Positions 27,170 through 37,700 of a stretch of DNA of 39,145 nucleotides are shown one piece after another (the first letter of the stretch is position 1; each line of letters begins with the position of its first letter). This DNA comes from Myxococcales bacterium (GTDB taxonomy: Bacteria; Myxococcota_A; Polyangia; Palsa-1104; SHYY01): assembly GCA_009692555.1 (NCBI GenBank), contig SHYY01000034.1, positions 1 to 39,145 of the forward strand, in the 5' to 3' direction. A program made the position numbers and the translations under genes. Below the pieces are notes generated by a model, which was given only the letters and a program-made list of their open reading frames with translations, made no database searches and was not told the DNA's origin.

Positions 27170-27230
27170 GAAGTCCGGTTCTACGGGAGCCGCTGCACGT
27201 TATCAAGCGCGTGCCGCCCTCCCCGCGCGC

Positions 27231-27236
27231 TATAAT
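27231..27236 (+). promoter_or_regulatory. Consensus -10 box for the kamA-family gene
   Basis: A perfect TATAAT lies in the 88-bp gap between the divergent ferredoxin and aminomutase genes. No convincing -35 is seen at 16-18 bp upstream. Transcription would start near 27243, giving a leader of about 15 nt that just contains GAGGAG before ATG 27258. Confidence 0.5.
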
Positions 27237-27257
27237 CCCGGCTCCCGAGGAGCGGCG

Positions 27258-28646
<1,389 letters not shown>

Positions 28647-28668
28647 TTCGCGCCCAAAAATCACTCAA

Positions 28669-28700
28669 CCATTCGATTTTATTCAAATAAAATCGGATGG
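28669..28700. promoter_or_regulatory. 15-bp near-perfect dyad upstream of the eCIS operon
   Basis: CCATTCGATTTTATT is followed, after a 2-nt centre, by AATAAAATCGGATGG: 14 of 15 positions pair and the other is G-T. The AT-rich stem stands out against its surroundings. It lies between kamA and the -35 box at 28709. It could be a DNA operator for the eCIS promoter or a hairpin ending the kamA transcript; there is no T run after it. Confidence 0.55.
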
Positions 28701-28708
28701 AAGATCAG

Positions 28709-28737
28709 TTGACAAGCGGATTGGCGATCGCTTACCG
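28709..28737 (+). promoter_or_regulatory. Candidate promoter of the eCIS operon
   Basis: A consensus TTGACA (28709-28714) is followed 17 bp later by TTACCG (28732-28737), a weak -10. Transcription would start about 40 nt before ATG 28782. The dyad at 28669-28700 sits immediately upstream, where an activator or repressor could act. Confidence 0.45.
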
Positions 28738-28781
28738 TCGGCTGCCTTTCAATCTGGACAGCGTCGCCAGCGGGGCTCCCA

Positions 28782-29417
28782 ATGAGCGTGATGGTCGGCC
28801 AGCACCACATCATCAAGGAAACCAGCGAGACGATCGGGCAGCTCCTCCAGGGGACCTTCCGCGAGGCCGGCTACAAGCGTGTCCACCTCGTCGTCGCCGC
28901 GCCCAAGCAGGAGGCGATCGAGGGCAAGCTGCCGGCGGTGTCGGTGTACCTCTACAACCTCACCCTCGACGAAGAGGGGATCTCCGCCAACCGGAACCAG
29001 CGGATCGAGCAGGAGATCCAGCCCGACGGCTCGGTCAAGGAGGTCGCCCGCGACCAGCCCCTCTGGCTGCGCCTCGACTACCTGATCTCGACCTGGGCCC
29101 AGACCCCCGAGGAGGAGCAGCTCCTGATGGGCGTCGCGATCCGCGGGATCATCGAGCACCCCACCCTCCGCGGCGCGGAGCTGAAGGGCGACTCGATGGC
29201 CTCCGTCGACTACATCCCGCTCCTTCTGTCGCAGCGGCTCGACGAGGGCGTGCTGTCGCGCTTCTGGGCCAGCCTGAACCAGCCGCTCAAGCCCGGGATC
29301 CAGTGCTGGACGACGGTGCCGCTCTTCCCGAGCGGGAGCAGCCCGGTCACACGGGTGGTCGATCCGCCCGAGGTGCGCTTTTTCGATCTCAACAAGCTCA
29401 ATCGCGTGGGGGGCTAA
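28782..29417 (+). CDS. eCIS tail terminator/cap protein, Pvc16-like (DUF4255)
   Basis: A 211-residue protein of the DUF4255/Pvc16 N-terminal family, which caps the tail tube and sheath in contractile injection systems. Supporting stretches are the N-terminal helix (IIKETSETIGQLLQGTFREAG), LPAVSVYLYNLTLDEEG, WLRLDYLISTWAQTPEEEQLLMGVAIRGI and the C-terminal VRFFDLNKL. It is the first gene of the operon. A second in-frame ATG lies three codons on. In Afp and PVC clusters this gene is usually last; in other eCIS lineages it leads, as here. Confidence 0.88.
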   Translation: MSVMVGQHHIIKETSETIGQLLQGTFREAGYKRVHLVVAAPKQEAIEGKLPAVSVYLYNLTLDEEGISANRNQRIEQEIQPDGSVKEVARDQPLWLRLDYLISTWAQTPEEEQLLMGVAIRGIIEHPTLRGAELKGDSMASVDYIPLLLSQRLDEGVLSRFWASLNQPLKPGIQCWTTVPLFPSGSSPVTRVVDPPEVRFFDLNKLNRVGG

Positions 29418-29458
29418 GGAAGCAACTTCCTCAGTCCCCTGCCGATAACCAATCCGCG

Positions 29459-29480
29459 GGGAGAAGAATAAGCTTCTCCC
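29459..29480 (+). promoter_or_regulatory. Hairpin in the leader of sheath 1
   Basis: GGGAGAAG-AATAAG-CTTCTCCC forms a perfect 8-bp stem in the 124-nt gap before the sheath gene. Smaller hairpins flank it (AGGAAG-CAA-CTTCCT near 29417-29431, GGGGTTACCCC near 29512). There is no T run, so RNA processing or stabilisation is more likely than termination. Confidence 0.4.
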
Positions 29481-29541
29481 GGCGGGCCCTGTGGCGACCC
29501 AAAAGGCGCATAGGGGTTACCCCACGAAGGAGGCCCAGATC

Positions 29542-30777
<1,236 letters not shown>

Positions 30778-30786
30778 AAGGACCCC

Positions 30787-30821
30787 AAGGGGCCCCTGGC
30801 GAGTGCCCGGGGCCCCTTTTT
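30787..30821 (+). terminator. Terminator inside the eCIS operon, after sheath 1
   Basis: AAGGGGCCCC (30787-30796) pairs perfectly with GGGGCCCCTT (30809-30818), with an inner GGC/GCC extension, followed by T to 30821. It has all the marks of a Rho-independent terminator but is followed 26 nt later by the next structural gene in the same direction. Partial termination would give more sheath 1 transcript than downstream transcript. Confidence 0.85.
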
Positions 30822-30846
30822 GTAACCACAGCAGCAGGAGGAACGA

Positions 30847-31776
30847 ATGCCGATCACCCAGTCAGCCCGCGCTTACACAGCAGGAAAGTACGCCCTCGAG
30901 CTCGATGGCATCAACGCCGGATGGCTCCACAGCGTCGAAGGCGGCCACGCCACCTCCGACGTCGTCTCCGAGAAGGTGGGCGCCGGCCACACCGTCCACA
31001 AGCACCTCGGCGGCGTGAAGTACGAGGACATCTCGTTCAGCTGCGGCACCGGCATGTCGAAGGGCACCTACGAGTGGATCAAGGCCTCCTTCGACCACAA
31101 GTACCAGCGCAAGAACGGAGCGGTCCTGACCGCCGACTACGACTTCAACGAGCACTCGCGGCTCACGTTCTTCAACGCGATGCCGACCGAGTTCGGCCTC
31201 CCGGCCCTCGACGCCGCTTCGAAGGACGCCGCGAAGATGACGATCAAGGTCGCCCCCGAGTACACCCGCCAGACCACCAGCAAGGGTGGCGCCTCGATCG
31301 CCGGCAAGTACGCCAACAAGCCCGGCGTCCAGAAGAAGTGGCTGCCCGCCAACTTCAAGCTCCAGATCGACGGCCTCGACTGCACCCGGGTCAACAAGAT
31401 CGAGGCGATCGTGGTCAAGCAGAAGGTCGTCGAGAACCCGGTCGGCGAGCTCCGCGACTACCAGAAGGAGCCGGCCGCCCTCGAGACCCCGAACCTCGTG
31501 ATCACCTTCCCCGAGTCCCACGCCGACGAGTTCTACAAGTGGCACGAGGACTTCGTGATCAAGGGGAACAACGGCGACGACAAGGAGAAGGGCGGGACGC
31601 TCGACTACCTCGACCCGTCGCTGAAGGCGGTCCTCTTCACCCTCACCTTCCAGCACCTCGGCGTCTTCAAGCTGACGCCCGAGAAGGTGGAGTCGCACAG
31701 CGAGAACATCCGCCGCCTCAAGTGCGAGATGTACTGCGAAGAGATCAAGTTCGACTACAAAGAGAGCTGGGCGTAG
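30847..31776 (+). CDS. Two-domain tail-tube-like protein
   Basis: A 309-residue protein with two copies of a gp19-like tube fold. Domain 1 (about 10-120) reads YALELDGINAGWLHSVEGGHATSDVV...LGGVKYEDISFSCGTGMSKGTYEWIKASF. Domain 2 (about 165-305) reads WLPANFKLQIDGLDCTRVNKIEAIVVKQK and ends LKCEMYCEEIKFDYKESWA. A single tube domain is about 145 residues, so this looks like an internal duplication. AGGAGG at 30836-30841 precedes ATG 30847. It may stack as a pseudo-hexamer at one end of the tube (cap or baseplate adaptor); that is inference. The ordinary tube gene follows at 34242. Confidence 0.75.
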   Translation: MPITQSARAYTAGKYALELDGINAGWLHSVEGGHATSDVVSEKVGAGHTVHKHLGGVKYEDISFSCGTGMSKGTYEWIKASFDHKYQRKNGAVLTADYDFNEHSRLTFFNAMPTEFGLPALDAASKDAAKMTIKVAPEYTRQTTSKGGASIAGKYANKPGVQKKWLPANFKLQIDGLDCTRVNKIEAIVVKQKVVENPVGELRDYQKEPAALETPNLVITFPESHADEFYKWHEDFVIKGNNGDDKEKGGTLDYLDPSLKAVLFTLTFQHLGVFKLTPEKVESHSENIRRLKCEMYCEEIKFDYKESWA

Positions 31777-31800
31777 CTCTGAGATAGCAGATGAACGGGA

Positions 31801-31828
31801 GGCGGCCGGGGCAGATGCTCCGGCCGCC
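31801..31828 (+). promoter_or_regulatory. 12-bp stem-loop after the two-domain tube gene
   Basis: GGCGGCCGGGGC pairs with GCTCCGGCCGCC around an AGAT tetraloop (one G-U pair). It lies between the tube-like gene and the chaperone gene and has no T run. It may stabilise the upstream RNA or slow transcription. Confidence 0.5.
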
Positions 31829-31862
31829 CACCCGATTCTCGACAAAGAGGTAAGATCGCGAC

Positions 31863-32252
31863 ATGGCCTTCCAGACCGAATATCCATTCACCCTCCCGAA
31901 GGGGTTCGTGGACAGCGAAGGAAAGCTCCACAAGAGTGGAGTGATGCGTCTCGCGACCGCGAAGGACGAGATCATCCCGCTTCAGGATTATCGGGTTCAG
32001 GGGAACCGCGCCTACCTGGTCATCATCCTCTTGAGCCGGGTAATCGTGAAGCTGGGCGACATCAAGTACATCGACACGGACATCATCGAGAACCTGTTCT
32101 CCACCGATCTGGCCTACCTCCAGGAGTTCTATCGTCGAATCAACGAAGAGGGTGCTCCGAAGATCCACGCGAAGTGCCCGTCGTGCCAGAACGAATTCGA
32201 CATCGATCTACTCGGAGGAGGTGAGGGCCGCGTAGTTGGCCAGGGGGGATAG
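31863..32252 (+). CDS. Phage E/41-type tail assembly chaperone
   Basis: A 129-residue protein resembling the tail assembly chaperones of the P2 E / Mu gp41 group: FTLPKGFVDSEGKLHKSGVMRLATAKDEI, then YLVIILLSRVIVKLGDI and IENLFSTDLAYLQEFYRRIN. A CPSCQNEFDI Cys pair precedes a Gly-rich tail ending GQGG. In tailed phages this gene lies just before the tape measure and makes a second, longer product by -1 frameshifting. Here the last two sense codons form the slippery site G GGG GGA directly before the TAG stop (32250-32252), and the -1 frame continues into the DUF6760-like segment. The predicted extended product has about 184 residues. Confidence 0.85.
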   Translation: MAFQTEYPFTLPKGFVDSEGKLHKSGVMRLATAKDEIIPLQDYRVQGNRAYLVIILLSRVIVKLGDIKYIDTDIIENLFSTDLAYLQEFYRRINEEGAPKIHAKCPSCQNEFDIDLLGGGEGRVVGQGG

Positions 32253-32289
32253 TTAGCTACCCCCTGGAGCAGATTTACCAGGAGGTAGC
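32213..32289 (+). promoter_or_regulatory. Candidate programmed -1 ribosomal frameshift signal
   Basis: In order: a Shine-Dalgarno-like tract GGAGGAGGTGAGGG (32213-32226); the slippery heptamer G GGG GGA (32243-32249) in the correct phase (CAG GGG GGA); the zero-frame stop TAG at 32250-32252; a 6-nt spacer (32250-32255); and a stem-loop, GCTACC (32256-32261) with GGTAGC (32284-32289) and inner CTGG (32264-32267) with CCAG (32278-32281). A slip of one base back enters ATA GTT AGC TAC, the first codons of the DUF6760-like frame. All parts and spacings match known bacterial and phage -1 signals. Confidence 0.75.
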
Positions 32290-32416
32290 CTACATCGCCT
32301 ATCACTTCCACTGGACCTTGGATGACGTCTTGTCGATGGAGCATGACGAGAGACACATCTGGCTGCGGGAAATAGCCAGAATCAATAAGGAAATCAACGA
32401 AGCGAGGAAGCGTTAG
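32249..32416 (+). CDS. DUF6760-like segment reached by -1 frameshift
   Basis: The frame from 32249 to the TAG at 32414-32416 reads IVSYPLEQIYQEVAYIAYHF, then HWTLDDVLSMEHDERHIWLREIARINKE..., 55 residues resembling the DUF6760 proteins found in eCIS clusters (YPLE..YEEVAFIAYHFHW, then EH..R..W..EI..IN). In this frame a TGA stands at 32222-32224, and between it and the conserved block there is no ATG, GTG or TTG; the first ordinary in-frame starts fall within the domain. It is therefore annotated as the C-terminal extension of the tail assembly chaperone. Initiation at the non-standard ATA 32249 is the alternative. Confidence 0.7.
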   Translation: MVSYPLEQIYQEVAYIAYHFHWTLDDVLSMEHDERHIWLREIARINKEINEARKR

Positions 32417-32435
32417 CGTTGACACGGAAAATGCG

Positions 32436-34223
32436 ATGAGGGCCCAAAGGGAAATCAGACCTCCGGGGGTATACCCGGCCTCCGAACTGGTCAGGGCAGG
32501 CGCCCTCTCCGTCGCGGAGACACGCACGGGCGGCTTCGTCGGCCTGGCATCCCGGGGTCCGCTCGACGAACCCCGCCGGATCACCGGCTGGAACGAGTTC
32601 CTCGAGATCTACGGGCAGTCCAGCGAGGGCTATCTCGCGCGCGCCGTCGAGGGCTTCTTCGTCAACGGCGGCAAGGCTTGCTACGTCGTTCGCATTGCCC
32701 ACCGTCCCAAGGCGGGCGAGCTCTCCGGGCCCGATCATTCGTCGTCCGCCGAGCGGATCATCAAGGACGGCTGGGACAAGCCGACGCTGCGGGTCTCCGC
32801 CCTGAACGAGGGGCGCTGGGGAAACGCGATCTGGGTGCGGTTCGCCCAGGCGACCTCGGCGAAGACGCTGCTCACCCTTGATCTCGACGTCGGTGCCGGC
32901 GAGGCGCGCGTCAACTCCGCCCGCGGCTTCGAGCGCGGCTCCCTGGTCCGCGTCTTCGACCGTGAGAACTCCGATTACGTCGTGCTGACCGAGGTCGACG
33001 ATCGCACGCTCCGCTGGAGCTCCTCGACCCCGATCGTAAGGCGCTACCACGCCGCCGGGCCGACCTACCTCGAAGTGCTCGAGTTCGAGGTCTTCGCGTC
33101 GCTGAAGGACCGTCGCGAGGTGTTCCGCGGGCTCCAGCTCTCGCCGCTGTCGCGGAGGTACGTGGCGCGGGTGGTGAACGAGCAGTCGCAGCTGATCCGG
33201 ATCGAAGATCTCCGCTCCGCCGCTCCCTCACCGCACAACCTGCCGGTGGCGGCCCCGGCGGCGAAGCTCACCGGGGGACGCGACGGATCCGAAGCGGTAT
33301 CGGCGGAGGACTTCGTCGGCTACGATCACGGGCCCTCGGATCGCCGTGGGCTGATGTCCCTGGCGGCCGTTGAGGAGCCCGCGATGCTGGCGGTCCCCGA
33401 CGCGATGCTGGCCTATCAGCGATACCCCGGCCCGCAGGCGGACCGCCATGTCCAGCGGATCCAGGACGCGATGGTGGACGTCTGCGAGAACCTGCAGGAC
33501 CGGTTCGCGATCCTCGATATCCCGCCGACCAAGGACATCGAGGCGGTGAAGCGCTGGCGCAGGCGCGTCGACAGCTCCTACGCGGCGTTCTATTATCCGT
33601 GGGTGCTGATCGGTGGCGACCCCTCGGGGCATGGCGGAGTTCGGCAGCCACCCTCGGGGCACATCGCCGGGATCTACGCGCGCTGCGATACCCAGCACGG
33701 CAGCCACAAGGCGCCCGCCAACGAGGTGATCAACGGCGTGAACGGGCTCTCGCTGACGCTGATCGACGACCACATCGGCAGCCTCAACGCCGAAGGGGTC
33801 AACGCGATGCGGAGCTTCCCCGGGCGCGGGATCCGCGTGTGGGGCGCCCGCACGGCGAGCGACAATCCGTCGTGGCGGTACATCAACATCCGTCGGCTCT
33901 TCATCATGCTGCGTCGATCGATCATCGACGGCACCCAGTGGGCGGTGTTCGAGCCGAACAACCGGAACACCTGGGATCTGCTCTCGCGCCTCGTCGGGCT
34001 GTTCCTCGAGGGGCAGTGGAAGAAGGGCGCGTTCGCCGGCCAGTCGATGGAGGAGTCCTTCTACGTCAAGTGCGACGAGGAGACCAACTCCACCGAGGTG
34101 CGGGACAACGGCCAGATGGTCGTCGAGATCGGCGTCGCGCCTGCGATGCCGGCGGAGTTCATCATTTTCACGGTCGTCCAGAAAACGGGCGACCAGGCGT
34201 CCGAAGGGGCGCCGGCCGCATAG
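32436..34223 (+). CDS. eCIS contractile sheath protein 2 (long form)
   Basis: A 595-residue sheath-family protein. The N-terminus (REIRPPGVYPASELVRAGALSVAETRTGGFVGLASRGP) and the C-terminal domain (PSGHIAGIYARCD, GSHKAPANEVING, RVWGARTASDNPSWRYINIRRLFIMLRRS) closely parallel sheath 1. An insertion of about 180 residues relative to sheath 1 (about 100-280, including a beta-rich segment RWGNAIWVRF...LRWSSSTPIVRR) probably forms an outer domain. The start ATG 32436 has only a weak ribosome site and follows the chaperone/DUF6760 stop by 19 nt, so re-initiation is likely. Multiple sheath types are normal in eCIS; the larger form may serve at one end of the sheath or as a minor subunit. Confidence 0.94.
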   Translation: MRAQREIRPPGVYPASELVRAGALSVAETRTGGFVGLASRGPLDEPRRITGWNEFLEIYGQSSEGYLARAVEGFFVNGGKACYVVRIAHRPKAGELSGPDHSSSAERIIKDGWDKPTLRVSALNEGRWGNAIWVRFAQATSAKTLLTLDLDVGAGEARVNSARGFERGSLVRVFDRENSDYVVLTEVDDRTLRWSSSTPIVRRYHAAGPTYLEVLEFEVFASLKDRREVFRGLQLSPLSRRYVARVVNEQSQLIRIEDLRSAAPSPHNLPVAAPAAKLTGGRDGSEAVSAEDFVGYDHGPSDRRGLMSLAAVEEPAMLAVPDAMLAYQRYPGPQADRHVQRIQDAMVDVCENLQDRFAILDIPPTKDIEAVKRWRRRVDSSYAAFYYPWVLIGGDPSGHGGVRQPPSGHIAGIYARCDTQHGSHKAPANEVINGVNGLSLTLIDDHIGSLNAEGVNAMRSFPGRGIRVWGARTASDNPSWRYINIRRLFIMLRRSIIDGTQWAVFEPNNRNTWDLLSRLVGLFLEGQWKKGAFAGQSMEESFYVKCDEETNSTEVRDNGQMVVEIGVAPAMPAEFIIFTVVQKTGDQASEGAPAA

Positions 34224-34241
34224 CTGGAGGAGGCTCGGACC

Positions 34242-34685
34242 ATGAAACGTCGTGAATCGTTTGGCGCGTACTACTTCGAGGTCAAGATCGGTGGCTCGGT
34301 GGGCTACTTCCGGTCCTGCAGCGGGCTCAAGTCGGAGTCCGAGGTCCAGGAGGTCGCCGAAGGTGGGCTGAACACCACGACGCACAAGCTGATCGGGCGC
34401 ACCAAGTTCCCGAACCTCGTTCTCAAGCAGGGCTTCTCGGATGGGACGCTCTTCGCCCTGCGAAGGAAGTTCATGAACGATGAGGGGCAGAAGCTGGGCC
34501 CGAACAGCGACGGCACGCGGCTCACCGGGACGATCGTCCAGAAGGGGCCCAATGGCACGGAGGCCAAGTGGGGCTTCCGGGAGGGCTGGATCTGCAAGTG
34601 GGAGGGGCCGGACTTCGACGCCTCGAAGAACGAGATCTCGATCGAGACGATCGAGATCGCCCACGAGGGTCTGGAGCCGGCTTGA
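34242..34685 (+). CDS. eCIS inner tube protein (T4 gp19-like)
   Basis: A 147-residue phage tail-tube-family protein. It follows the gp19 pattern: FGAYYFEVKIGGSVGYFRSCSGLKSESEV, EGGLNTTTHKLIGRTKFPNLVLKQGFSD, LFALRRKFMNDEG, and a C-terminal strand pair WKCKWEGP-type with ISIETIEIAHEGLEPA. It would stack as hexamers to form the rigid inner tube that carries cargo. GGAGGAGG at 34226-34233 precedes ATG 34242, 18 nt after sheath 2. Confidence 0.93.
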   Translation: MKRRESFGAYYFEVKIGGSVGYFRSCSGLKSESEVQEVAEGGLNTTTHKLIGRTKFPNLVLKQGFSDGTLFALRRKFMNDEGQKLGPNSDGTRLTGTIVQKGPNGTEAKWGFREGWICKWEGPDFDASKNEISIETIEIAHEGLEPA

Positions 34686-34734
34686 ACGCGAGCTCGTCAC
34701 CAATGAAGGCCACAGGTAAGAGGTAAACCAGCCC

Positions 34735-37700
34735 ATGGCGAACGGTACGGCGGCTCCGGTCCCGGTGTTCATCCCACGCACGATCGCGTCCTTCGAGCGG
34801 TCCACGAACGCGCTGGTCGCGCGCTTCGCGGAGCCCGTTCGCGCGCTCGGGATGCGCACCCTCGGGTTCATCGACCGGATCATCGGCGCCCGGCTGTTCG
34901 AGAGCGCCTCCGTGCGCCCCTCCGCCGCCGCTGCCGGTGGGGTGGCCGGACTGATCTACGCCCGTCCCTGGTATGAAATCGAAGGCGCGCGGGCTGCGGT
35001 CCGGCAGCGGCCGGTCGCCCAGTCGCGCAGCGTCGCCTCGCCGTCGGCCCCGGCAGCCTCGGCGGAGGAGGCCTTGAATGCGCCCGCGCCGTCCGCGTTC
35101 AACGCGCCGACGATCCCTGCGCCGCTGCTGGGCGACGTCGCATCCAGTGCTGCCTACGACGAGGAGGCTCCGGCTGCCCTTGGGTTCCCGCAGGGCGCGG
35201 TGGAAGCGCCGGCCAGCGTGTCGTTGCGGGCCTCGAGTGCCCCGGCGATGGAGCACGTCGTCAATCGGCCCGCACCCGTGGCACCGACGGGACAGACCGA
35301 AGCCAGGCGAGCGCCTGCGCCCGAGTACTTCGCCGCGGCGGCCCAGGCGCCGTACACGGAGCCGGTGGCGGCGATCCCCGCGGCGGGATCGCCCTCCGCG
35401 CACGCCGAGCCGGCGTCACCGGCTGTTCAGGTGGCCGCACCGCAGGTTGTGCCGGCCGTGGATGCGAACCCCGGTCCATCGCCGGCCCAGGTGGAAGCGA
35501 TCACCGCCGCGATCCGCGCCGAGGTCGCCGCCACTGCGCCTTCCGCCCAGGCGTCGCCGATGCCGATAGCGATTCCAGCGGTTTCCACAGATTCCACGTC
35601 CTCGGCGCGCGCCCCGGTCGCCCCCGCCGCCGCGCCGCCCTCCCCGGGAGCGACCGCGGCACCGCTCGCCGAGCGGGCCGGCACTGCGCCGCCCTCCCCG
35701 GGAGCGACCGCGGCACCGCTCGCCGAGCGGGCCGGCACTGCGCCGCCCGCCGTGCACCAGTCCCCTGCCGCGATTGCCTCGGCCTCCTCCGAGCGAGGTA
35801 GCCGGGTGGCTGCCACGCCGCCGGCCGATGAGGCGCGGAACGCGGCACCGCCCGAGATCCTGGCCGCGCGCGAAGTCCTCGCCGCGGCTTCCAGCGCCGT
35901 TCGGGAGCTGATCGCGGCCGAAATTGTCGGGGCCCGCGGCGGTGCGGCTTCGCCTCGCGCTGCCGGGCTGCCGGCCGCCTTGGCCACGGCCGTCGACGCG
36001 CTGCCGCTCCGCGGCTCGCTTCCCCCGGCGAGCGCGCTGGGAAGAGCCTTCGCCCATATCCAGTGGGTCGATCGCCAGGTCGTTCGTGACGCGCCGCAGG
36101 CCGGTCGGACCGTCCACGAAGGCACCGAGAGCTACGTGCTGCTTGCCCCGGACCACGACGACGCCCAGGCGCCTGTGTCCGCGCAACGGGCAGCTGGCCG
36201 AACAGTGGACACGGCTCTCGCCGCCGTGCCCCGCACCCAGACCTCGGAGTCACCGCAGGCGCGCACCTCCGCCCGCGCGGAAGCAGCGAGCACGTTGCCG
36301 AGGATCTCGGAGGCGCTCTTGCCGCGCACCTCCGCCCGCGCGGAAGCAGCTCCGTCAACTTCCTCGTTCGTGGCACCTGGCCCCGATGCGGTCGATCCTC
36401 CAGCTGGAGTGGCCGCCCCGAGGACCGTCACACAGTCGTCGCCACTCGCCGTCGCCGGAACTCCTGGCGTCGCCGACGCTGCTCCGGTCGAGCCGCTCCA
36501 GGCGGCCGCTCCCCCGAGGGCGGTCGAGCCTGCCCAGTCGCCCGCCGCGCCCGTCGCTGAGGCCACCACTTCGGCGCCTGTCGCATCACCAGCTTCGCAG
36601 GGTGAGCCTCAGGCTGCCGGGCCCTACGCCGAGCCGGAAAAGACGGCCGCGTCGCTGCCGTTTTCCGGGTTGGTGGGGACAGCCGCGGCCGCCGTCGCTG
36701 CCGCCCCGGCGGAGCTTCCCCAGGTGGGCGGTTCGGCCGAACGCGCCGTCGCTGAGCTGGCGATCGGCCGGGTCGGAGCAGCTCCGCGCTCGCAGGTCTC
36801 GGCGCTCCAGTCGTCGGCCATGCCGGAGCTTCGGGCGAGCAGCGCGCTCGTCGCGCCGCACGATCGCCGTGCGAGCCTCGATCGGTTCGTGGATCGCCTC
36901 GTCGGTAGCCGAGCTGCGCGGGATGCGCGCGTCCTTACCGTAGAACTACCGCCGCTCGGGGCTTCTTCGCTACGGGCAGCGCTCGCGCCGGTCGGCGAGT
37001 TCGTGCGCCTCCGCGAGGAGCGCGGCCCGGTCACCGGACGCCCGGCGATAGCGTCTTCCGGCGTCCCCTCCCCGGCCTCCTACCAGACCGCATTCCCTCG
37101 CGACCTGGTCGCGTCAGCCGCTGCACCGGTCCGTCCTGGGGCGGGATCGTCGCTGGCGGCGCCGTCGACTCGCATCTCCGATGCGCCCTCGGCTCCCGCC
37201 GATCGTATCGCGGTGGCCGCGTCGCCGCCCCGGCTCGAGCTCGCTCCGTTGCTGGCGCGAGCGCAGGCTTCCGCTCCGATCTCATCCGCCGAGCCCCTTG
37301 CCCTCACCCGCCCCGGTGGGATCGGAGGCCGGTCGGAGCAGCTCGCCGGGACGATCGGGATCCGGGCCGCCGGCTTCTCGGTCGACTTCATCGAGCCGGA
37401 TCGGCTGCCGGCTATGCTCGCTTCCCGCGGTGGTGCGCTGGAGCTGTTCCAGCGGTGGTCGGCTTCCGCGCAGTCCGCGTCGGGTGGCCCCACCTTCGCC
37501 CCGCCTGGGGAGGGCTCCCGCACGATGGTGGCGCCCTGGGAAGCCGCGTCCGCGTCGCGTTCGCAAGGTCTTGGCGCGGCGCAGGGTGTCGCGGCCTCGT
37601 TCGCGAATGCCGGCCTCCCGGTTGCCGGCGCCCCCGCCGTTTCCGGCGCTTCACCGGCGGTTGCGCCATCGCCCACGAGCGCGCCCGCTGTCGGTGGCGA

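Noticed and set aside
32249..32416. Simple frameshift mutation or sequencing error joining chaperone and DUF6760
   Set aside because: An indel in the G6 run cannot be strictly excluded, but the phase of the heptamer, adjacent stop, 6-nt spacer and stem-loop together fit a programmed signal, and the phage homologues are known to frameshift at this point.
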